This document shows positions 45,615 to 56,648 of a stretch of DNA of 64,000 nt, piece by piece; within the stretch, counting starts at the first letter, position 1; each line of letters begins with the position of its first letter. The position numbers and the translations under genes are program-made. The notes under the pieces were generated by a model. The model was not told the DNA's origin, ran no database searches, and was given only the letters and a program-made list of their open reading frames with translations. Source of the DNA: Nectonema munidae. Lineage: Eukaryota; Nematomorpha; Nectonematoida; Nectonematidae. The stretch spans positions 1-64,000 of the forward strand of contig JAUIRK010000708.1 of assembly GCA_030549495.1 (NCBI GenBank), read 5' to 3'.

Positions 45615-47904
45615 AGTAAAATTCTTTTTTTCTCGAACTAGAAAACGGTGATGATGAGGAAAAATGTCCTTGTTCAAGATGCGTGCTTGCAAAATAAAGA
45701 AAAGGCAGCAGGATCAAAGTGTTAGAGAGAGCCCATTGGTTGTAGCAAGCGTGCTACGATTAGTCCCGTGCGACGATTCGCCGCATACCCAATTTGGGAA
45801 ACAAACTTATTGTCTAGTGATAGCTTGATTACTAACCATGTAGAATCGCGTCGCTAGAGCACTACTACCTAACCGTAAAAACCTTTGAATTCTTCAGAGG
45901 AAGAAAACCAGGGTAAAAAACCGGCACTTTTTAATTAATTAATTAAGTTGTTTTGCCGTTTTGTGTCAGGCGTGTACTAAACAAATAAATGAGGAAGTTT
46001 GTGTCAAGAATGTCAAAAAAAAATGCTAATTCTACACTAATACCCCTCCGACAATAGGCTTCAAAAATTTTACACATTAAGGGCCATTTATTAATTTGTT
46101 GAGCACTTGTCAATCAACTATTATGCAAATGAAGGGAAAAAACTGATTATTTGAAAATATATATCTTTGCATTTAACGCCATCTATTAAAACAAATATTT
46201 TGTTACAGTTCTAAAATTTTTACACCATTACGAATGATTTTTATATTCTCTCTAGAAATATGTAAGTTACAAAGAGTTGTATACAAAAATGTTATGTTTT
46301 TATGCTTAAGCTTGACTTCCAAGTGAAAACAATTTGCCATTATGTTTCAAATTGTTACGGCAATATAAAAACTCCAGAAAAACTGTATATTCGTGAGTGT
46401 ATACTTTTTTTGTTATTGATTCCCATCCTATAACTGGTCTGGTGTATTATTTATTTATGTATGTGAGCATTCTACAATTAGTTGCGATAAAAGTTAATCT
46501 CAAAAACAACTTTTCAAATCAGTATAGTAAATCTATTTGTATAGTAAATTTGGCCTTTTTTTAGATTCCTCACTTTAATGTAAACTTGCAGAGGTGAATA
46601 CACGAAGAAAATCGGATAAATTTCCCAACTTATCGTAAACTCTTTCTTCAAGCTTTGTTGTAAAATTTTCTTTAAAAAAATTACGTCTCTATAACACTCA
46701 CAAGAAATAGAGCTTTTCAAAAATATATAATATCATTGTAAAAAAATTTTTTTTCAAACTAAGTGTGGCCTATCATAGATGTCATTCAATCAATTCATTT
46801 TCAATCTTTTATCTTATCTAAAATATTTTTCAAACTTTTTGAAATTTGTCGCGATACACTTAGGTATTTTTTATATTCTGTCCGGTGTTTTTCTGCGTTC
46901 AGATGCTCAACGCCTCATTACTAGGGTAGTTAAAGCTAATAAAATCATTTTTTTAATTATTATTTTTAGGATTAGTAGAAGCAATAATATAATAAGTATA
47001 TTTGTTTTTTAAATTTATTAAATTTTTCAATATATTTGAATTAGGTTAAGGTCAAGGTCAATTTTTTGAAGTTACAATTTTATATCGCTTTTCGTACGAA
47101 TAGTTTGCAAAACATGAGCCTTAAAACACTAAAATTTGTAAGATTTATTCCCGATGCTTAAAAATTTTTTTACCTTCCATTGTCATAGACTATTTTATAC
47201 TTTAAGTTAAAATATAATTCTTGTATTTTTTAAAAAATTATATTTTTGCAATTAACCTTATAAATTGAATATAATTTTTTATCACTTCTTTTTTTAATAA
47301 AAAAACGGGAATTTTTTTTTGGGAGTTTTAAGTTTTTTTCCATAATATTTATATAGATGTTACAAAATTTTCTATCTAAAATTTTTATTTTAATTATGCC
47401 AATTTTTTATTTTAAAATTAACAATTTTTGATTCATTATTTAAATACCTTAAAATACGGTGCCTAGTCAAAATTTCCGAAACCAAAATCTCCTAAACTTA
47501 AAACTCTAAAATTTCTCTAACTTAAACCTAAAATTTCCAAATTCATAAATCTTCAAAAATCAAAATCTCCAAAACTAAATTCTCTAAAAACCAAAATTTC
47601 TCAAGTCTAAAATCCTTAAAAACGATTATTTAACCCTAGACACGACTGAAAAAATTCTATACCTAGAAAAAATTTAAATTTATACACAATTTTTTCTCTC
47701 TTTTAGATTTAATAAAAAAAAATTTTGAAATTTCAAAATTAAATTTTAATTTTTGAATTTTATAAATTACAAATATCGAAATAAATAGATATTTTTATTT
47801 TTAAGTTTTTTACTCTATAAATATGAAATACTTATTATCTACTATATAAAGTTTATTTTTAAAATATCATTTTTTTCAATGTGTTAAATCCAAAAAACTA
47901 TGAT
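45615..47904. other. Intronic AT-rich DNA with short oligomer repeats
   Basis: Nothing coding is supported. Between 47461 and 47640 the sequence is a run of loosely repeated AAAATTTCC/AAAATCTCC/CTAAA words, a degenerate short tandem repeat. Confidence 0.45.
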
Positions 47905-48540
47905 TTAACCCATTAACGACCAGAATAATCAGAGGATATCTAATGTAAAGCAGAAGAATTGTATTAAAGAGCTTTGATAAACGCAGACGATTTTTTTTTG
48001 TAAAGTCGACTATAGTCGACATTGGGCGTTAACTGGTTAATATAAAAAATTACTTTAATGTTTGGAAAAATCAGACTTTTTTAACAATATATAAGTTATT
48101 CATCATCAGACAAGTGATACACTTTATAGAAATTATAAAATTTTGAGTTTTTATAGTTTAACCCGTTATCGACCAGAATAATCAGACGATATCTAATGTA
48201 AAGCAGAAGATTTGTATTAAAGAGCATTGATAAACGCAGACGATTTTATTTTTGTAAAGTTGACTATAGTCGACTCTGGCCGTTAAATAAAAAATTACTT
48301 TAATGTTTGGAAAAATCAGACTTTTTTAACAATATATAAGTTATTCATCATGAGACAAGTGATACACTTTATAGAAATTATAAAATTTTGAGTTTCTATA
48401 GTTTAACTCTTTATCAACCAGAATAATCAGACGATATCTAATGTAAAGCAGAAGAATTGTATTAAAGAGCTTTGATAAACGCAGACGATTTTTTTGTAAA
48501 GTCGACTATAGTCGACATTGGGCGTTAACGGATTAATAAG
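47905..48540 (+). repeat. Tandem array of MITE plus spacer, about 2.6 copies
   Basis: Three copies of a TTAA-type MITE start at 47909, 48162 and 48407. They are separated by a near-identical spacer of about 120 bases, giving periods of 253 and 245. Each MITE contains AATCAGACGATATCTAATGT (or close to it) and a GTCGACTATAGTCGAC palindrome, and ends GGGCGTTAA or similar. This is a duplication of an element with its flank, not three independent insertions. Confidence 0.88.
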
Positions 48541-50131
48541 GATGTTAAATTTAGAATAAGTTTTTGTTTAGATTTTTATTGTTTAGATTTAGAAATGTTT
48601 GTTTTTGGAGAGTTTAGTTTGGAAGATGTTGGTTTCCGGAGATTTTGTTTTCGGACATTATAAATAATAATTATGTCTTATACCTGATCCGCGTATCGGA
48701 TTGGATATTTAATCTGGTAAGAAAAGAATATAAAATATTATGGCTAGCGCCTCAAAACAGCTGAACATTTTCAAAATCTTAATTTATTCTTGAAAAAATG
48801 AATGTAACGTCTTTATCTTGAACATTTGTATATAACAAACAATTTTATTAGTCAGTAAGGCTATAATAAGATCGGATTTCGAATATTAACAGGTCTTGTG
48901 GATCGGATAAAAAACCGAGGAGTTCAAGAGAGGCACAGATACCTGAATAAATGATTTGAAAAGCATTGAAAATGTTTGAATGCTTTTTTCCTAAATTTCC
49001 TTTTTCGATTTTCAGGAAACTTATCATCTCTTCTTGTCCTTAGAAAATTTAATCAAAATCAGGAGTTAAATTCGTATACAGACACAGTCAAAATTTCATG
49101 CATCTGATCAGTTGTTAATCGTGTTTGATTGATTTTTTGACTTGATTAATAATATTCATCACTGAAAAATTTGCTTGCAAAAATAAGTCGAGCCAAACAT
49201 GCATATACTTTTTGAAGGTGATGAAGTTTTTTTTGATATTTAGAACGAATATACTGATAATCAATCAATCAATTAAACAATTTGGATGCAAAAAAATGTA
49301 CTTTTCATGAGAGAGACATTGTAGGTCGATGATTTCCAACTAATATATCATGGTAATTAATCTGTAAAACGACGGGGCGGACTGATAATAATAATAGTTG
49401 TAAGCAATGGCGATTTATTTGTAGTAAAAGAAGAAATGTGAGTGTTCACTAGGTTTGTTGCCGTATTTAATAGTCTTTATAATGATCATTAGTGAGGTTC
49501 TGAAATTTCTCCATCTTCATTAGTAGTATGGTTCCTGAGGTGTGCATTAGTGAAGTTCTCGAAGGTGCGCACAATTATTGGCAGAAATAAAGTTTTCGTT
49601 ACCTGAATTAACTTTAAAACTGACGATTGTATCGCATCTTTGGCCGCGTGTTTCACACAACTCATCATTTTTGAGTAAAAATACAACACTTTAACCCTAA
49701 CCCTCATCTCATAAACTTTACTAATAAGAAAGCTACATCAATCTTGAAGCGGCAAAAGATGTCAAAGTCAGGACCCCACATGGCATATATTTTTTTAATT
49801 GATGCCTCTAAGAAATTTCTTTCAGCGTATTCATTTTTTCATATTTTAATGTAGAAATTTGTTATAAGTATGCCAATTTTAAGCTATAAAGCACTGATCC
49901 CTTGCTTTTTTGAGGTGTGGCTGGCTGTCTAATTGTTAATATAGATAGTGTCATGCCTATTTAGCAGTCACTTACAAGTGCTCTACTAACACTTCAAAAA
50001 AGGCCGAAATTGAATAATTCAAGTTCATCTTAGTTCACAAAATAAGAAAGAAGAACGAAATAAAGGTAGTATTTATGTTAGAAGTAATGAAATTGGTTGA
50101 ATCCAATATCACTCTGTTCAGAGAAACCCAG
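48541..50131. other. End of the large intron; one possible short minus-strand frame
   Basis: Mostly AT-rich. On the minus strand a frame begins MMSCVKHAAKDAIQSSVLKL at about 49668 and runs to 49489. A possible donor (CAG|GTAACG) lies after residue 22, and AATAAA lies about 75 bases past the stop. It matches no known family, and I do not call it a gene. Confidence 0.3.
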
Positions 50132-50623
50132 ATTGTGAAAATTAAGTCCATTTTAACTCCGGCTTCTTCGGTCAAGAGTTTTTCTTCTCTATCATCAGAA
50201 GAAATCTTCGAGGAGCGGTATGGGGAAATAGAGGACCTAGGAGACTGGCCAACGACGGAAATGGTGGAAGAAGCTATCTTAGCAGATACCGAAATCGCCA
50301 TTCCCGAGTTGAAAGAGGAAAGACCCGATATCCTGAGAGAAATTGTAAAAGAACTCAAACTAGAGAACCTAGAAGACGAAGACCAATGGTTAAAGCCAGA
50401 AGATTTTGTCAACTTCGTCAAAACTCACCCAGACACACCTGATCTGGGAGAAAAGATGCAAGCTCAACTACAATACCTACTCAGCAAAGACTACTTTACG
50501 CTAAGAACCTGGATAATCATCTTCTCATCCGTGCTCTCAGGAGAGGTAGAAAAGGAACCGGTCGAAGACCTGCAAACCGCCGAAAACGACTCTGGTAATG
50601 GGGAGAGCGACGACGATGATAAA
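50132..50623 (+). CDS. Exon 4: acidic linker exon of the ankyrin gene
   Basis: From the acceptor CCCAG|ATTGTG the frame reads IVKIKSILTPASSVKSFSSL and stays open for 164 codons to the donor GATAAA|GTAGAT, phase 0 at both ends. The exon is strongly acidic (SSEEIFEERYGEIEDLGDW; ESDDDDK at the end). A compact helical middle part (ERPDILREIVKELKLENLED and WLKPEDFVNFVKTHPD) is followed by a Leu/Ile-rich LRTWIIIFSSVL. The frame is open further upstream to 50018 and holds ATGs at 50075 and 50087. It could therefore be a first exon of a separate gene, beginning MLEVMKLVESN. The domain is not recognised. Confidence 0.65.
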
Positions 50624-50636
50624 GTAGATGAAAAAT

Positions 50637-50816
50637 GTTCAAATCAAAAAATATTTATTCTTTTTAAATATATCGTTGGCTCCCCTTACTTTTAAAATTG
50701 AAAGATAAACCTAGTCTTCAATAATTAATTTTTATCAAATTAGGCACATACGAAACTAAAAGCAAGGGGAGCCAACAATATATTTAAAAAGAATAAATAT
50801 TTTTTGATGTGAACAT
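50637..50816. repeat. Foldback MITE directly after the exon 4 donor
   Basis: Arms of about 57 bases (50637-50695 and 50757-50816) include AATATTTATTCTTTTTAAAT and GTTGGCTCCCCTT in one direction and their mirror in the other. The left arm starts about 14 bases past the donor. Confidence 0.85.
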
Positions 50817-51170
50817 TTTTCGATTCTTTGATTATTCGACAAATATAATATTTAAAATCGTGCAAATTGCAAAGTATAGGTAATAACTTTTGTAACATCG
50901 TATGAGGTATCAAAATATGAACAGAAAGTTTGACATTTATTGATTTTTTAAAGAATATTTTTCGATTCTTTGATTACATAATTTTATTTTGATTATTTGA
51001 CAAATATAATATTTAAAATTGTGTAAATTGCAAAGTATAGGTAATAACTTTTGTAACATCGTATAAGGTAGCAAAATATGAACAGAAAGTTTGATATTTT
51101 TTGATTTTTTAAAGAATATTTTTCGATTCTTTGATTACAGAATTTTATTTTGATTATTTGATAAAATATA
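50810..51170 (+). repeat. Tandem repeat, period about 142-161 bp, about 2.3 copies
   Basis: TTTTTCGATTCTTTGATTA recurs at 50816, 50961 and 51119. Each of the first two is followed by GCAAAGTATAGGTAATAACT and GAACAGAAAGTTTGA. Confidence 0.88.
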
Positions 51171-51172
51171 TT

Positions 51173-51540
51173 ATATAGGTTGGAGATGAATTATCGCGGT
51201 ATACAGGTTGGAGATGAACCAACGTAGTATACAGGTATAATGTATATAGGTAATAACTTATCTAACATCCCTTCCCCGAATGAGGTATATCAAATCTTAC
51301 ATCTAGCAAAATGTGAACAGAAAGTTGAACATTGTCTCCCTAGTTATTTGTACATGGAATAGAAACCATCGTAGTATACAGGTTGAAGATGAATCATCGT
51401 AGTATACAGGTTGGAGATGAATCATCGTAGTATACAGGTTGGAGATGAATCATTGTAGTATATAGTTTGGAGATGAATCATCGTAGAATACAGGTTGGAG
51501 AAGAATCATCGTAATATACGGGTTGGAGATAACACGCAAG
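51173..51540 (+). repeat. 28-bp minisatellite
   Basis: The unit GTATACAGGTTGGAGATGAA plus TCATCGTA is repeated about six times in 51365-51535, with point changes. Two further units at 51173-51230 are separated by a stretch related to the preceding tandem repeat. Confidence 0.92.
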
Positions 51541-52084
51541 TTGTCTACCCGCGTTCAACCGTACAGGTTATGAGATACTGTATATATGCGTATATATAAA
51601 AATTTCAGGATGTTGAATTGAATCGGTGCAATCATTGTACATATTAATAACTCATATGATTCACTATCATTTATACAAGCAATTATTTTTATTCAAAGAA
51701 AATAAATAATGTAATTTTTTAATGATTTTCTAAATTTTATAATTACATGAAATATCGATTGAAAGTAGACACGCTTGAAAAATTTTCAAATGAATAATTA
51801 ATCAAGTGGATGGGATGGAGCTTGCAAGTACAAATGCTGAAATTGGCGAATTTATGAATCTCAATTTTGTTTGTATTTTTCAGACTCTTTAAATCGGCCC
51901 TTCATTAAATCATAGACAGACAAGTTTGATTAATAATACAATGGTTTGTAATGTGTACTAACCAAACCATCAACGTCTGCTTTGAAGCTGAGGAAAGACA
52001 AATCTTATTTTACTTCACGGATAAGGAATCGCGTTAGCAAAATAGGAAAAAAGAACCTCAAAATTTGGTTTAGGTGTTGAAGCG

Positions 52085-52300
52085 GATGATGATGCGGAAG
52101 ATGATGAGGTGATGATGATGTGGATGATTTGGTGGACGATGTGAATATTGATGTGCATGATGATGGGGTTGATGATGGGGTGATGATGTGTAGGATGATG
52201 TGAATGATGATGTGGATGATGATGATGTGGTTTATGATGATTTGGTTTGTGATGATATGGATGATGATGTGGCTGATAATGTGATGATGATGATGATGAT
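52085..52300. repeat. Imperfect GAT-rich repeat just before exon 5
   Basis: Interrupted GATGAT/GATGTG units over about 210 bases, ending 30 bases before the exon 5 acceptor. The complement is rich in CATCAT. Confidence 0.85.
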
Positions 52301-52330
52301 TTATATACATATACCTTTTTCTTAATACAG

Positions 52331-52576
52331 TACAAGAGCATTGAAAAGGCCTTGATGAATTCGATACAAAATTCCGCCAACTCTCCCGTTTCCTTCTCCA
52401 AGGCGCGGCAAAACAGTTTGGGTCAGTTATCCGGTGGCTCCGTCCTTCTTGACGCTGTTATCACCGGAAAGTACATCATCACAAAGTTCGTTCTGCAGGC
52501 GTGTGATCGCAAAGAGATCGTGAACACCCTGGACTTCCACGGCAAAAATGCTCTCATGCTCGCCTGCTACATCAAA
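52331..52576 (+). CDS. Exon 5: start of the ankyrin repeat domain
   Basis: The acceptor TTCTTAATACAG is followed by 82 codons, YKSIEKALMNSIQNSANS, then SGGSVLLDAVITGKYIITKF and FHGKNALMLACYIK, before the donor AAA|GTAAGA (phase 0 at both ends). The last 45 residues are a first ankyrin-like repeat and the opening of a second (GKNALMLAC). The Ser-rich first half precedes the folded domain. The base composition is clearly coding. Confidence 0.9.
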
Positions 52577-54743
52577 GTAAGATTCTACCATATGTGCTTA
52601 AAAAAGATGATACTGCATCCCAACATATGTGCTTAGTTTTTTTTCGGAATTTTTAAATTTCAATCAAATCTGTTTTGTGTTATGCTTCGTTAACTTGTAC
52701 TAAACTTATGCTATGTTACTTTTGGGAAAGTGTAACGAAACTTCCGCACCCTAAAACTATGGCCCCTTCTGGAAGAAATTGTCTTTCACTCAGTTCAAAA
52801 AAAATTTAACAACTGACAGATTGCGATTGGATCGGGATAGCGTAATCTCGGCGCCAAATATTAACAACAATAACAACAACCAGTTAAGGGAACCACCAGC
52901 TTATTTTTAAACGGATGGTGACTAAGTGAAGGTCAAAAAAATGTTTTTTTGGAAGATTAGAGACTGATCCTTACAGATTGGTGGACGTTCAATAGATATA
53001 TTTTTTAATGTTATTTAAAACTTTTTTTTAAGAATTTTTTCTCGATTAAAAGCGATTCTCTAAGTTTTTTTTCGCTTAATTTCGAAATCCGCGACGATCT
53101 ACGCGAATCCTCATTTTGCATTCATAGTTTATAAAAAGCCAACTCGAATTATGATTGATTATTTCTTTTTCTGTAGTGTAAAAAGTCTTCTCTTACTTTC
53201 AAAGTAATTTTCATATTAATTATTTTTGAACATTAAAAATATTTGGACTTTTTTTAAGACCTTTTAAAATCTTGCAAACCTAATTTTGAACGCATAAATA
53301 TTCATAGTTTGCAAAAGAAGGCCTTAATGTTCTATTTTGTTGTGACTTCTAGGGTGTTTATTTTTTATTTGCTTGTAGGAAAGAAAAAGGAATATTACAT
53401 TCTTCCAGTTTATCATTACAAATTCTTGAAAGATAGCTTAATTTTACTAGCACTGACTTTATAATATTTTCACATATCCATTTTAAAATTGAGGTAGGAA
53501 ATAGATATAATAATAAAAGGAGGAAATCGAAAAAAATTTGTACTAATGGTTTCATTAAAATTTTTTTTTTATTTTTAAGTATCCAAAATTTATGTTGTTT
53601 CCTTAATTAAACAAATTCTTGCCACAAATTTTATGGAAAATTAAAATTGATTAACACTTAAAAAAATAATGGTTTCCAGACCTGATACATAAAATAATAT
53701 TTGAGTCTTTTTTTATTAAAATTATCTTGGCACTGTTGCTAAAAACATATGGCATATTCAAATTTTTTATCGAAAAAAAATCAAAAAATGAATTACTGTA
53801 AAACCAGGCTTAGCCGTCACCTTGGTAGAATGAACACTTGTCTTTACTCATATTTATCTAAAAATCTTACCTTCATGGTTAATCAATCAATCAATCATAC
53901 ACACGGTTTTATGCCCTTTTGGGTTATCCACGCTTATATTTAATATTTGCTACATGTCTCTTTTTCTATTTTGTTTGTGATGTTTCCATTTTTTCGTCAT
54001 ATTACATTTCTCTGTTTCGTTTGCGAAATAAACTTTTCTTCTTCTATACCGACCATTCTACAACATTCCAATTCATTATAACCGGAAAAGAGTCCTTTTG
54101 AATTTAATATCCTTTTTAATGTTTGATTGTTTTGGAAACAAATAAAATTTTTATTGAAAAAAATTGATTACTTATATAAAAACACAACGAAGTTTTTGAG
54201 TACGCTAATATATAATTCCCATATGTCATATAATAATTAAAATTCCGTACTCAAAATCTTTCTAACTGGACAATAGATTTTGTGAGTGGACGAAATTTGG
54301 CTAGTATGGTCATCTTTTTCCTGTAAATAATTATAAAAAGGATCTTTTGCCGAGTGACAAAATTTCCACTTGACAAAGCTTTTTCTGTCATAACCGAATT
54401 CATGTAATAATAACCATACCTCTCTCCAGCCAATATTTGTATACCCAAAAAAAAGTTAAAATTAACTAGTTCACTTACCAACCATGAAATTTAACTAAAC
54501 ATCTTATAAAAACACAAAACGATGGTTGCTATTTTGGTTATAGCCAAAATTTATTTATTAAAAAAAAGTTATTGCCCATAATTCCTTTAATTAAATGATT
54601 ATATCAAAAATTGTAAAAAAAATTTTGTTTGTCCAAAGTTTGAGCTTAATTAGTAGAATATTAAATTTACATTATTTTTCGATATTTATTTCTTTTTTCC
54701 CTTTTTTTCTGAAAATGCGAGCAAATTCCATCACTTCTTTTAG
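52577..54743 (+). other. Intron between exons 5 and 6
   Basis: AT-rich, no element recognised. AATCAATCAATCAATC occurs near 53881. Confidence 0.5.
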
Positions 54744-54918
54744 GAAGACAGAATAAGGAAGAAGATAACGGATTTACTGTTGAATACGGGTGCGAATGTA
54801 AATACCAAAGATGATTCTGGAAGGACGGCATTGAGCTATGCTTGTGAACATCGTTGCAATGACTTCATCAGATCCCTGATCAAGTTTGGAGCTGATCCTA
54901 ATATTCCAAACAAAAAAG
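54744..54918 (+). CDS. Exon 6: ankyrin repeats 2-3
   Basis: From TTTTAG|GAAGAC the reading continues exon 5 without a break: EDRIRKKITDLLLNTGANVN, then TKDDSGRTALSYACEHRCND and FIRSLIKFGADPNIPNKKG. The G.TAL..A and LL..GA.VN patterns are classic ankyrin consensus. The exon ends phase 1 at AAAAAAG|GTTTTT, a donor weaker than usual. The next exon completes the codon to give KKGNTALMYAA, a perfect continuation of the repeat. Confidence 0.9.
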
Positions 54919-56648
54919 GTTTTTTCCTCATTCCCACATGTTGTATTATCGAGGCAAACAGTGGAGAGGGTGCAAGAGGGGCAGTCGTGCTCCCGCCAGA
55001 TAAGCTTTTCTTAAAAATTTTTAAACATTTTAATTTTCTAATAAAAAAATCTAAATTTTTAGTTTCTATTCAAGAACACTCATCAAGATCTATAAAAATA
55101 TTTACTTTCACAGTCTTTACTAAAAAAAACAAAAAAAATATATTTTCTTTATTATAAAATTCAATATTATTATTATTATTATTATTATTTTTTTTTTTTA
55201 ATTTTAAAATTTTTTAAAAGTCTTTTACTAACAGCAAAATTTTTTAATTTTTCTTCCTCTCCTTCAAAAATTTCTGATTGCGCCTTTGAATTCTCCGGTA
55301 TTATAGTAGAAATTATTTGTGGTATAGCTAGACAACCAGGGAGACCACTTGGAGAATGCAGAATACTAGATATCTTCTTTACAAAATCGATGAAATTTGA
55401 AAATCCGACTTCTAGTCAAAATTTTCCAATGAAATTTCCTCCATCTTGAAAAAGACAAATTGAAAATATACGCAATTTTGAAGAACTTGAATCAAATATG
55501 CCTGAGTGTTTGAAATTTAGTCACGTCCATATATATTATATATACATCATAATCATCATGAATATGAATGTATACGACTTTTTTCACGCCAAATTTATTC
55601 AAAAAAAATTGTTAATTGAATTGTATATATGTTGATTTTGACATTTTTTTTAATTCGGATCAAATTTTCACAGGATATGTTGTCCAGCCTATACTTCTAA
55701 TGCAAATTTTGGTTGAAAAAGACTAATAATAATACAATGCTTAGCGACACCCTTCTATTCTAGTGTTTATTAAAAAAAAATTTCAAATATATAATATAAC
55801 ATCTCAAATTCCTATAAATAGAAATAGCTATAGGAATATTTTTATTTCCAAATTTTGATGCAGTGTGGCAAAATCTAATAATGATCTCCTTATACTTTCA
55901 ATTCAAAATTTGGTTGAAAAGGGTATACAGGAAAAAATACGTGATATGATTTGTTTTTAGAAAAAAACTGCATCTTCCTTTGTCATGAAACTAGTTAGGA
56001 AGCTAACTAGAAAGTTAGGAAGGTTTCCTAATTACGCATAACATATATTGCTGCATTTCAAGTTAAAATGAAATGACCTCTATATACTTTCCCAAGCGAT
56101 TTCCAGGGGTTATATTCGCTAATTTTAAAAAAAAAAATTTTAAGTTTTTAACTTAAAAATTTTAAGTTTTTTTGATATTCTATTTACTTTTAAAAAATTC
56201 ACTCAATTATTTGATATTGGTGAATTTGTAGGGTCAATCCACTTTTTTGTTTCAAAGATAAACTAAATTTTTCGCCTTCAAAAATCAATAGTTTAAAACA
56301 GTTTTGCGATACTTTAAATGTTTTAAAAATGAGAGTAAAGAGAAAGACTTGAGGTGGTAAAAATGATCTCTATCTTCAAAATTGACTCCTTTCATACTAA
56401 AAGGGTCAGTTAAGGTTAATAATACAGCATTTCTTATTTTCTCTTCAATTTTGATAAGCAGTTTATTGAATTTAATATTGCTTTTTGATATCATTACTTA
56501 CTCTCGTAACAAAAATGAGAGATTATTTTTATATTTTAAGGGTCAGTTGAGGTCAATTTTCTCGAGTCAAATGCGAAAGCTCCCCAAAATACACTTTGCA
56601 GTTTTATCACGCTCCTCTATATTCATATCACGTTTATATCATCTAATC
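54919..56648 (+). other. Intron between exons 6 and 7, first part
   Basis: It contains a TTA microsatellite at about 55167-55190 and AT-rich filler. A GC-richer patch near 54950-55000 may be a worn MITE end. No gene recognised. Confidence 0.45.

Noticed and set aside
45615-45725. Exon-like frame after TCTCGAACTAG reading KTVMMRKNVLVQDACLQ
   Set aside because: Stops within 28 codons, no donor, and no neighbour to join. Probably chance.
49683-49700. TAACCCTAACCC, telomere-like
   Set aside because: Only about two units inside AT-rich intron; no array.
52005-52401. His- and Ile-rich minus-strand frames
   Set aside because: They arise from the GAT-rich repeat before exon 5.
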